Part shown: piece by piece, positions 45,251-52,270 of the stretch
How the letters are laid out: each line of letters starts with the position of its first letter
How positions within the stretch are numbered: position 1 is the first letter of the stretch
Assembly (NCBI GenBank): GCA_902761825.1
Contig: CACWLY010000017.1
Span: forward strand, 1-64,000
DNA from: an uncultured Eubacteriales bacterium
GTDB lineage: Bacteria > Bacillota > Clostridia > Christensenellales > Aristaeellaceae
Length of the DNA stretch: 64,000 nucleotides
Reading direction: 5' to 3'
The notes under the pieces: generated by a model
What the model was told of the DNA's origin: nothing
What the model saw: the letters and a program-made list of their open reading frames with translations, nothing else
Database searches by the model: none
Translations under genes and position numbers: made by a program

Positions 45251-45765
45251 TTTTCCGTTTCCTCCCGCGTCAGTTCAAGCTCCAGGCAGTTCCATTCCTC
45301 GTTCCCGATACGGAAAAGCTCGGGCTCCGGCAATTCCAAGTCCCGGAATCCGACCGCTTTGTAGCACCGGTACGCGGGCGCGTTGTTCTCAAACACGCCC
45401 AGCGTGATCCTTTCGGCCTTCAGGATGTCAAAAGCGTACCGGATCGCAAGCTCCAGCATGCCTTTGCCGTAGCCTTTCCCCCGTTTACTGCTGTCGACGA
45501 TCACGAAGCCGAACCGCACAATCCTTTTGTCCGCGTCAGTGAAACGCATGATCATATGGCCGGTCACGCCGGTCTCGTCGAAGGCCGTAAACTCGTAAAA
45601 GCTGTCCGACGCGGCCATCGCGTCGTAATGCCGGTTCAGATCGTCCGCCGATATGGGATAAGCGCCGAAGCGGTCGGCGCTCCACTTGCGGAAAGCGGTC
45701 TCGTCCCCGATCCAGGATACGATCGTCTGCGCGTCGCAGGCCTTGTACGGTCTCAGTCTCAGCAT
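45247..45765 (-). CDS. GNAT acetyltransferase
   Basis: A 172-residue N-acetyltransferase resembling ribosomal-protein (RimJ/RimL-like) and amino-group acetylases. LRLRPYKACDAQTIVSWIGD forms the N-terminal strand and helix, VDSSKRGKGYGKGMLELAIR is the acetyl-CoA loop, and LGVFENNAPAYRCYKAVGF is the last motif. The start is the ATG at 45765 behind GTGGGGGACGAC; longer upstream frames are rejected. It is 20 bp downstream of the XRE fusion gene, and overlaps DUF998. Confidence 0.9.
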   Translation of the reverse strand: MLRLRPYKACDAQTIVSWIGDETAFRKWSADRFGAYPISADDLNRHYDAMAASDSFYEFTAFDETGVTGHMIMRFTDADKRIVRFGFVIVDSSKRGKGYGKGMLELAIRYAFDILKAERITLGVFENNAPAYRCYKAVGFRDLELPEPELFRIGNEEWNCLELELTREETEK

Positions 45766-45785
45766 GTCGTCCCCCACGGTTTCGT

Positions 45786-46376
45786 TTATTTTCGTACGCT
45801 CAGCCGGAACAGCCCGTGACGGTTGCAGTACGCGTACAGATCCTTCACGCGGCTGATTTTGAACCTGGCTTCGGCGTTTCCCTCCGGGTACAGCCTGACG
45901 AACTGCACGCCCTGATCGGATACTGCCATAAGAAAGGAAATATAATGCTCCCTGGTCATGGGATGGCGCATCGAAACCCAGTATTCGTCCTCCGAGACTT
46001 CGACCCGCATGCCGTGGTCTTCGTCCGCGTCCTCGGCTTCCTGCGGCGGAAGCGCGATGCCGCAGCAGCTGACCACCGCCTCGCCCGTCGCGCAAATCGC
46101 GTTGCCGCAGACCGGGCAGACATAGATCCTGCTGCGGAGCATATTGCCCGCCCTGTTCCCGTTGCGCACCGCCGTTCCGGACAGCAGCTCGGTCACCGAG
46201 ATATCCAGCGCCCCCGCCAGCGGCTCCAGCAGGCTGATATCGGGAAAGCCCCTGCCGGTTTCCCATTTGCTCACCGCCTTCGCGCTCACGTGGATGCGCG
46301 CGGCCAGTTCTTCCTGCGTCAGCTTCTTGTTTTCGCGCTGCCTGCGGATGGCGGCGCCGGTCACATAATTATCCAT
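45786..46376 (-). CDS. XRE regulator fused to a desulfoferrodoxin-type superoxide reductase domain
   Basis: A 196-residue fusion. Residues 1-65 are an XRE helix-turn-helix (LTQEELAARIHVSAKAVSKW). From residue about 85 the protein has the desulfoferrodoxin pattern: a rubredoxin-like centre CPVCGN then VVSCCG, and a catalytic-iron site with His in DHGMRVEV, MRHPMTREHYISF (two His) and YCNRHGLF (Cys and His). All metal ligands appear intact. It may sense superoxide or iron through the C-terminal domain, or act as a reductase. The start is the ATG at 46376. It heads an operon with two GNATs and DUF998. Confidence 0.85.
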   Translation of the reverse strand: MDNYVTGAAIRRQRENKKLTQEELAARIHVSAKAVSKWETGRGFPDISLLEPLAGALDISVTELLSGTAVRNGNRAGNMLRSRIYVCPVCGNAICATGEAVVSCCGIALPPQEAEDADEDHGMRVEVSEDEYWVSMRHPMTREHYISFLMAVSDQGVQFVRLYPEGNAEARFKISRVKDLYAYCNRHGLFRLSVRK

Positions 46377-46463
46377 CGCTTTCGCCTCCTTACGGCGCGA
46401 GTATAGCACGCGGAAGGAACGAAAGCTACCTACGCGCCGTAGAGTCGGGCGCTGGCTCATCGC

Positions 46464-47375
46464 TTATTCCGTTTTGTCCGCGCCGCGGATCAGCGCGGCG
46501 ACCTCCTCCGGCGTGGGCGGGTACAGCGGCAGGGGGAAGCGTGATATGGCGACGGCCGAGCAGGCGGCGGAAAAGCGCACCAGTTCTTCGTCGTCCATGC
46601 CGCGCAGCACGCCGTATACGCACCCGGCCTTGAAGGTATCCCCCGCGCCGAGCGTGCTTCTGACGGGAACGCGGAAGGGCTTCATGCGGCGGATCGGCCC
46701 GCCCTTTCTCGCGTACAGCATATCGCCGCCGCCCTGCGTCAGGATCGTAAGGCCGTCCGTTTCCCGCTGCATCAGCGCCATGATCGCCTCGGGCGTCATT
46801 CCGGCGTAATGCTGCGAAACGCACTCCCCGGACACGACGTTGACCGCCGCGCCGCGATGCAGGGGGGAATCATGCGGGCAGTCGATCGTCACGTAGGGAA
46901 CGCCGAATCGCCCGCACAGCCCGGCGGCCAGCAGCGAATCCTCCCCGAAAAACGGGTCGACGGCCGCGGCCCGGCAGCCCGCGATATCCTGTTCCCGCGG
47001 CGTGTTCCACCATTTTTCGCCGGACGAAAACAGCGCCTGGAACCTGCCCATCGGCGAGCGGACCAGCCCCGCGATCACCACGTAATCCATCACGCCCGGA
47101 TCGTCCGTCCTGAAACGCAGCGGGGAGAGATCGACCTTTTTCCCGGCGTAGAAGGCCCGCAGCATGGGCGCGACCTCACAGCCGATCCAGGTGCCGTCCA
47201 TGCGGACCGTCACGCCCAGGGAATCCAGCACCGTCGCGGCCGTTCCCGTTTCGCCGCCGGGCAGGAAATACTGCGCGCTGATTTCCGCGTATTCATCCGG
47301 CTTCAGGAATCCGTCCCGCAGCAAAAAGGAATGGGTGCCAAGCACCTGGCCGAAAAGATAAACCTCGGGACTCAT
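46464..47375 (-). CDS. PfkB-family carbohydrate kinase
   Basis: A 303-residue ribokinase-like enzyme. The N-terminus has YFLPGGETGTAATVLDSLGV, corresponding to the GG-N substrate site; the ATP/anion-hole signature STLGAGDTFKAGCVYGVLRG near residue 245 contains the catalytic Asp. GLTILTQGGGDMLY precedes it. The substrate is probably a sugar or nucleoside, but it is not determined. It lies 41 bp downstream of the histidine phosphatase gene, so the two may work on one phosphorylated compound. Confidence 0.88.
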   Translation of the reverse strand: MSPEVYLFGQVLGTHSFLLRDGFLKPDEYAEISAQYFLPGGETGTAATVLDSLGVTVRMDGTWIGCEVAPMLRAFYAGKKVDLSPLRFRTDDPGVMDYVVIAGLVRSPMGRFQALFSSGEKWWNTPREQDIAGCRAAAVDPFFGEDSLLAAGLCGRFGVPYVTIDCPHDSPLHRGAAVNVVSGECVSQHYAGMTPEAIMALMQRETDGLTILTQGGGDMLYARKGGPIRRMKPFRVPVRSTLGAGDTFKAGCVYGVLRGMDDEELVRFSAACSAVAISRFPLPLYPPTPEEVAALIRGADKTE

Positions 47376-47416
47376 GCATGCTTTCCTCCTCTGCGGACTG
47401 TCCGGACGCGCTTCCG

Positions 47417-47977
47417 TCAGCGGTAATCCTCAAAGCGCATCAGCTTGCAGTTTTCGATGCCGCACGTCCAGAACTGATCGATCGGCAGGCCCCTGATCTG
47501 ACAGACGATGCTGGAATTCATGGCCCCGTGGCCGACGATAAGCACGTCTTTTCCCTGCGCGAGAAGCGGCTTTACGATATCGTTCAGGAACGCGCCGGTC
47601 CTGCGGAACAGCTCGGCGAAGGTTTCCGCCCCGCCGACCGAAGCCGTGTAGTGCGCGGGATCCAGAAAGAGCGGCCGGAGCGGGCATTCCGGCTTGTCGA
47701 ATATATTGGTGATTCCCTCGTATTCGCCGAAGCACATTTCCATGAGCCGGGCGTCCTCTGTGATCGGGACGTCCCGTCCGCGCAGCAGTATTTCCGCGGT
47801 CTCCCGCGCGCGGATCAGCGGCGAGGTATAGCACACGTCAAAATGAACGTTCAGGCACGCGTCGTGCGCCCGGCGGGCCATTTCCCTTCCCGCTTCGCTC
47901 AGCGGCACGTCCGTCCTTCCCTGCAGCCTGTGCAGTTCGTTCCATTCCGTCTTTCCATGCCTGATCAGATACAGCAT
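47417..47977 (-). CDS. Histidine phosphatase family protein
   Basis: A 186-residue phosphatase of the phosphoglycerate-mutase-like branch. LIRHGKTEWNELHRLQGRTD holds the catalytic His at residue 7 and the RHG motif. SEAGREMARRAHD, the Arg in CYTSPLIRARETAEI, the Glu in MCFGEYEG and the second His in VLIVGHGAMNSS complete the active site. Members act on sugar phosphates, adenosylcobalamin precursors or proteins; the substrate here is unknown. It lies downstream of the strong promoter at 48210-48238. Confidence 0.9.
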   Translation of the reverse strand: MLYLIRHGKTEWNELHRLQGRTDVPLSEAGREMARRAHDACLNVHFDVCYTSPLIRARETAEILLRGRDVPITEDARLMEMCFGEYEGITNIFDKPECPLRPLFLDPAHYTASVGGAETFAELFRRTGAFLNDIVKPLLAQGKDVLIVGHGAMNSSIVCQIRGLPIDQFWTCGIENCKLMRFEDYR

Positions 47978-48003
47978 CGCTTATTCCTCCACGGTTCTGT
48001 TCA

Positions 48004-48210
48004 GCGGCTCATTCCGAATGCCCGGATAAAATGCCTGATGAACGCTTCGATCCGCCCGAGCGCCTCCGGTTTCTTTTCCGGTTCCCGTTCGCACAGGCGG
48101 ATCAGCGCCGATATGGGCGCGGTATCAGAAAATGCCGGGCAGCAAGCGCTGAAACGAGCATCCTCTTCCCGGTATCCTGCAAACGCAAGCGACCGATCGT
48201 TCGCTTCATA
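48004..48210 (-). pseudogene. Possible remnant of a regulator gene, no start codon
   Basis: An open stretch of 69 codons between an in-frame TAA (48211-48213) and TGA (48001-48003). It ends IEAFIRHFIRAFGMSR and has no usable start codon. It sits directly behind a perfect promoter-operator, where a TetR-like autorepressor would be expected. It could be the 3' part of such a gene after a deletion, or chance. No family is recognised. The remaining bases around it (47978-48254) hold no other gene. Confidence 0.25.
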
Positions 48211-48238
48211 TTATAGCGAACGGTCGGTCGCATGTCAA
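48189..48238 (-). promoter_or_regulatory. Consensus promoter overlapped by a 16-bp inverted repeat
   Basis: Minus-strand TTGACA (48233-48238) and TATAAT (48210-48215) are spaced by 17 bp. The inverted repeat arms at 48189-48204 and 48216-48231 (GCGACCGATCGTTCGC and its complement with one mismatch) cover the spacer and the start site. This is a repressor-type operator on a strong promoter for the phosphatase-kinase pair. Confidence 0.75.
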
Positions 48239-48254
48239 CAGCTTTCGCCGGGCA

Positions 48255-48872
48255 TCACGCCTGCGGCTTGTTCAGCTCGTCGCGCAGGTAGCCCGCCAGG
48301 ATCTCCACGATGCGGGCGTTCCTGCCGCCCCGGGTGACGATCACGTCGGCGTCGTTGACATAATTGCGGATATATTTCTGATACATGGGCTTGACGGTGG
48401 TCAGGTACTGCTCGGTAATGTTTTCGATCTGCCGTCCGCGCTCCAGGATATCGCGGTTGATGCGCCGCAGCAGGCAGATATCGGGTTCCACGTTGATGTA
48501 CAGCTTCAGGAACATGAGATCGGTCAGCCGCTCGTCAAAAAAGGCGTGAATGCCCTCCAGGATCAGCACGTCGGCGGGATGGATGATCTCATGGCTTTCG
48601 GCCCGGCGGTGCTGGGAAAAGTCATACGCCTTGCGCGTCACTTCCTGTCCGGCCATCAGCAGGCGCACGTCGTTGTACAGCAGGTCGTGATCGAAGATAT
48701 ACGGCTCGTCGTAGTTGAGCTTCGTGCGTTCCTCGAAGGTCAGATTGGGATGATCCAGATAGTACGCGTCCTGATTGATCAGCGCGCTGCTTGCGCCGAT
48801 CGCGCTGCAAAGCTCGTTGGCCAGCGTGGTCTTTCCCGAACCGCTGGCGCCGCAAATGCCGATAAATACCAT
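48255..48872 (-). CDS. udk: Uridine kinase-like protein
   Basis: A 205-residue nucleoside kinase that phosphorylates uridine or cytidine for pyrimidine salvage. The P-loop is GICGASGSGKTTLANEL at residues 5-21. NQDAYYLDHPNLTFEERTKL and NYDEPYIFDHDLL match the Udk base-binding region, followed by VLILEGIHAFFDERLTDLM and RRINRDILERGR. The ATG at 48872 follows AAGGGGGAAGACGAT; an upstream extension is not typical of the family. It is divergent from the HD-GYP gene. Confidence 0.92.
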   Translation of the reverse strand: MVFIGICGASGSGKTTLANELCSAIGASSALINQDAYYLDHPNLTFEERTKLNYDEPYIFDHDLLYNDVRLLMAGQEVTRKAYDFSQHRRAESHEIIHPADVLILEGIHAFFDERLTDLMFLKLYINVEPDICLLRRINRDILERGRQIENITEQYLTTVKPMYQKYIRNYVNDADVIVTRGGRNARIVEILAGYLRDELNKPQA

Positions 48873-48946
48873 ATCGTCTTCCCCCTTCTTGCCTTTAGCA
48901 TAACGCAGAAGGCCGAACGCTGTCAACAGCCCGCGCGCGGGCGCGC

Positions 48947-48975
48947 TTGCTTCCGGGCCGGGAATATGGTATATT
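48947..48975 (+). promoter_or_regulatory. Promoter of the HD-GYP gene
   Basis: TTGCTT (48947-48952) and TATATT (48970-48975) are spaced by 17 bp, 35 bp before the ATG at 49011. Confidence 0.6.
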
Positions 48976-49010
48976 GTACGCGAACGACAGTGTTATGCGG
49001 AGGCCGCCGT

Positions 49011-51149
49011 ATGGAAATGAAACGCGAAGCGCGCCGGCCCGCGGCGCTGAAATGGCTGCTGCGGATATTGCTGTGCGCCGTCTGTATCGGCATCAACCTG
49101 CTGGGCGTCAGGCTGGTATCCCTTTTTCATCTGCCCCTGTACCTGGACTGCGTGGGCATCATCCTGGCATCCGCCGTGGGCGGGTATATCCCGGGCCTGA
49201 TCGTCGGCTTTTTCTCCAATATCATCAACGGTCTTTCCGACAATATAACGATCTATTACTGCTTTGTCAGCGTGCTGATCGCCATCCTCGCGTCCTATTT
49301 TTCGGACAAGGGGTATTTCAGGAAATTCCCCCTGCTCCTGATCCCCATCTGCGGCTTCGCGCTGATCGGCGGGGGGCTGGGGTCCGCGCTTTCCTGGGAG
49401 CTGAACGGCGGCATGAGCGACGGCTTTTCCGCGCCGCTTGCCCGGGCCATTTATCAGAGCGGCGCGCTGAGCGGCTTTCTGTCCCAGATGACCGCCGATT
49501 TTGCGTTTGACCTTCTCGACAAAACGGTGGAGGTGCTGATCGCGGCGCTCGCGCTTCGGTTTATTCCCGAAACCTTCCGGAAAAGCGTGGCGGTCGAAAA
49601 CGGCGGCGTCCTCGCGCAGACGGCGCAGACGTTCGGCGGCGCGAAGCGCGTTTCCCTCAGGGTCAAGCTCCTGTCCTTTATCGCCTTGGTGGCGGTCGTC
49701 ATCACCGCGGGCCTGGCGGGCATCAGCCTGCTGCTTTACCACCGCTCCACACTGGAATCGGAATCCAAAATGGCTTTCGGCGTGGCGCGCACGGCGGCGG
49801 CCGCGTTTGATCCCGAGCGCGTGGACGAATACCTTGCGCTCGGCGAGCAGGCCGAAGGCTATGTGAAGACGGACCGGCAATTGGCCGCCATCGCGGCAAG
49901 CTCGGAGGATATCGCCTACGTTTACGTATACCGCATCCTGCCGGACGGCTGCCATGTGGTATTCGATCCCGATACCGAAGAGGGAGAGGGCTCCGACCCC
50001 GGCACGGTGATCGGCTTTGACAACGCTTTCATGCAATACGTCCCGGCGCTGCTGGCGGGCGAGCAGATCGATCCCATCATCTCCAACGAGACCTATGGCT
50101 GGCTGCTCACGGTCTATCTGCCGGTATACGGTCAGGACGGAACCTGCCAGTGCTACGTGGGCGTAGATATCCTGATGCGGCAGCTCGCGGCCAACGAGCG
50201 CGTTTTCCTGGTGAAGGTGCTCTCGCTGTTCCTGGGCTTCTTTATCATGATGCTGGGCTTCGGCGCGTGGGCGGCGGACCGCGGCATCATCAGCCCGATC
50301 AACCGCATGGCCGCGACGACCGGCGCTTTCGCCTACAACACCGAGGAAGCCCGCGGGGACAGCCTGGCCCGCATCCAGCAGATGCATATATCGACGGGTG
50401 ACGAGATCGAAAACCTGTACCACGCCATTCAGAGCACGACGGAAGAAACGGTGCAGTGCATCGTCGACATCCAGGAAAAAAGCCGTCAGATCGCGGCCCT
50501 GCAGAGCAGCCTGATCCTGGTGCTTGCCGATCTGGTGGAAAGCCGCGACAAGTGCACCGGGCATCATGTGCGCCACACCGCCGTCTATGTGCGGCTGATC
50601 ATGGAGCAGATGCGAAAGATGGGGCTGCACGCCGACGAGCTGACCGACGAATACATCGAGGACGTATGCAGCAGCGCGCCGCTGCACGACATCGGCAAAA
50701 TACAGATTTCCGATACGCTGCTCAACAAGGAAGGCCGGCTGACCGACGAGGAATACAGCCGCATGAAGCAGCACACCACCATGGGCGGGCAGATCATCGA
50801 CCGGGCCCTCGCCATGATGCCACGGCAGTCCGCCGGATACCTGGCCGAAGCCCGGAACCTGACGGAATACCACCATGAACGCTGGGACGGTACAGGCTAT
50901 CCGCACGGCCTCAAGGGCGAGCAGATCCCGCTGTCGGCCCGCATCATGGCGGTCGCCGACGTATTCGACGCGCTGGTGGCGCGCCGCAGCTACAAAGCGC
51001 CCTTCCCCTTTGACAAAGCGCTCGACATCATCCGGGAGGAATCGGGCACCCATTTCGATCCCGACGTGGTGAACGCGTTTGTCGCCTGCAGGGAGCAAGC
51101 GTTCAGGGTCGCCGAGGAAGCGAACCGGCAGAACGATCAGGCGTACTGA
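49011..51149 (+). CDS. Membrane HD-GYP c-di-GMP phosphodiesterase
   Basis: A 712-residue signalling enzyme. Residues 15-195 form an ECF-S-component-like membrane sensor (LPLYLDCVGIILASAVGGYI, PGLIVGFFSNIINGLSDN), followed by a span, an extracytoplasmic Cache-like domain (about 245-395), a span with a HAMP-like linker, and the HD-GYP domain. Active-site residues are visible: HHVRHTAVYV, APLHDIGKIQI (HD), EYHHERWDGTGYPHGLKG (the GYP loop) and MAVADVFDAL. It should linearise and hydrolyse c-di-GMP. The start at 49011 has a GCGGAGG site; a longer frame upstream is not coding. Confidence 0.92.
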   Translation: MEMKREARRPAALKWLLRILLCAVCIGINLLGVRLVSLFHLPLYLDCVGIILASAVGGYIPGLIVGFFSNIINGLSDNITIYYCFVSVLIAILASYFSDKGYFRKFPLLLIPICGFALIGGGLGSALSWELNGGMSDGFSAPLARAIYQSGALSGFLSQMTADFAFDLLDKTVEVLIAALALRFIPETFRKSVAVENGGVLAQTAQTFGGAKRVSLRVKLLSFIALVAVVITAGLAGISLLLYHRSTLESESKMAFGVARTAAAAFDPERVDEYLALGEQAEGYVKTDRQLAAIAASSEDIAYVYVYRILPDGCHVVFDPDTEEGEGSDPGTVIGFDNAFMQYVPALLAGEQIDPIISNETYGWLLTVYLPVYGQDGTCQCYVGVDILMRQLAANERVFLVKVLSLFLGFFIMMLGFGAWAADRGIISPINRMAATTGAFAYNTEEARGDSLARIQQMHISTGDEIENLYHAIQSTTEETVQCIVDIQEKSRQIAALQSSLILVLADLVESRDKCTGHHVRHTAVYVRLIMEQMRKMGLHADELTDEYIEDVCSSAPLHDIGKIQISDTLLNKEGRLTDEEYSRMKQHTTMGGQIIDRALAMMPRQSAGYLAEARNLTEYHHERWDGTGYPHGLKGEQIPLSARIMAVADVFDALVARRSYKAPFPFDKALDIIREESGTHFDPDVVNAFVACREQAFRVAEEANRQNDQAY

Positions 51150-51187
51150 TCGCACGCCGCGGCGTCGGTTCCATGCGTCCCCTCCGC

Positions 51188-51217
51188 TTGCATCTTTTCA
51201 GGGCTTCGTTCTATAAT
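51188..51217 (+). promoter_or_regulatory. murI promoter
   Basis: TTGCAT (51188-51193) and TATAAT (51212-51217) are spaced by 18 bp, 24 bp before the ATG at 51241. Confidence 0.6.
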
Positions 51218-51240
51218 AGGGATGCACGGAGGTTTTTTTC

Positions 51241-52032
51241 ATGGAAAGCGCTTCTTCTCCCATCGGGATTTTCGACAGCGGGCTGGGCGGGCTGAGCGTA
51301 CTGCGCACCGCGCTGCGGATGCTGCCTGACGAACGGTTTATTTATTACGGCGATATCGCCAACGCGCCCTACGGCACCAAAACCGAGGACGAGGTATACG
51401 CCTGCGCCCGGAAGGTGACCGGCGTCCTGATGGACAGGGGCATCAAGGCGCTCGTCATCGCCTGCAATACGGCCACCTGCGCCGCCGCCGCCCAACTGCG
51501 GGCGGAATTCGGCGGTTTTATCATCGTGGGCATGGAGCCCGCGCTGAAGCTCGCCCACGATCAGTGCCCCGAGGGCCGGATCCTGGTGCTGGCCACGCCC
51601 GTGAGCCTGGCCTCTGAAAAATACCGCAGGCTTTACGAAAACTACGGCGAGCGCGCCGTTTCACTGCCCTGTCCCGGGCTGATGGAGTTTGTCGAGCGCG
51701 GGGACACCGACAGCGACGCGCTGAAAGCGTACCTGACCGATAAATTCGCGCCCTACCTGGAAAAAGGGCAGCCGCCGCTGGCTGCCGTGGTGCTGGGCTG
51801 CACGCATTACGTATTCCTCAAAAAGACCGCGCAGTCGCTGCTGCCCGCCTCAGTCCGCGTGCTGGACGGCAACGAGGGCACCGTGCGGCAGCTGGGCCGG
51901 CGGCTGATGCAGGAAGGGCTGCTCTCCCCCGCGCCGCGGGAGGGCGAGCGCTGCGAACTGCATCTGAACCTGGCCGGCGCGGACACGGGCGCCTATGACC
52001 GGGCGCAGGCGCTTCTGCGTCTGCCCGAATAG
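51241..52032 (+). CDS. murI: Glutamate racemase
   Basis: A 263-residue enzyme that makes D-glutamate for peptidoglycan. IGIFDSGLGGLSVL, YYGDIANAPYGTKT, the first catalytic Cys in VIACNTATCAAA (about residue 81), and the second in VVLGCTHYVFLK (about residue 192) are all present. The length is normal. The start is the ATG at 51241, behind ACGGAGG. Confidence 0.96.
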   Translation: MESASSPIGIFDSGLGGLSVLRTALRMLPDERFIYYGDIANAPYGTKTEDEVYACARKVTGVLMDRGIKALVIACNTATCAAAAQLRAEFGGFIIVGMEPALKLAHDQCPEGRILVLATPVSLASEKYRRLYENYGERAVSLPCPGLMEFVERGDTDSDALKAYLTDKFAPYLEKGQPPLAAVVLGCTHYVFLKKTAQSLLPASVRVLDGNEGTVRQLGRRLMQEGLLSPAPREGERCELHLNLAGADTGAYDRAQALLRLPE

Positions 52033-52270
52033 CTTTTCCGCGAAAAGCTTCAAAATTCAGCCGTATCCCGTATGAGTCGGCGCCTTATACGGCTGCGCCG
52101 TCCGCGGGACGCGTGCAAATAGATGAGAATGTCATTTTTTCGGCGGCAAGCTATTGCTATTCCCGCTTTTTTCTGATAGAATAAACGATGTATGTGACGT
52201 GAAATCCCACCAAGAAACCAAGCGTTCATTATACAAATCTTATAGATGATTCATAGGGGGAACGACGACA
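52033..52270 (+). promoter_or_regulatory. Promoter region of the EF-G-like gene
   Basis: TTGCTA (52154-52159) and TAGAAT (52177-52182) are spaced by 17 bp. Upstream, an AGCTTTTC/GAAAAGCT hairpin overlaps the murI stop (52031-52049), and a GCCGTAT/ATACGGC hairpin follows; together they may end murI transcription. No gene is seen. Confidence 0.6.
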
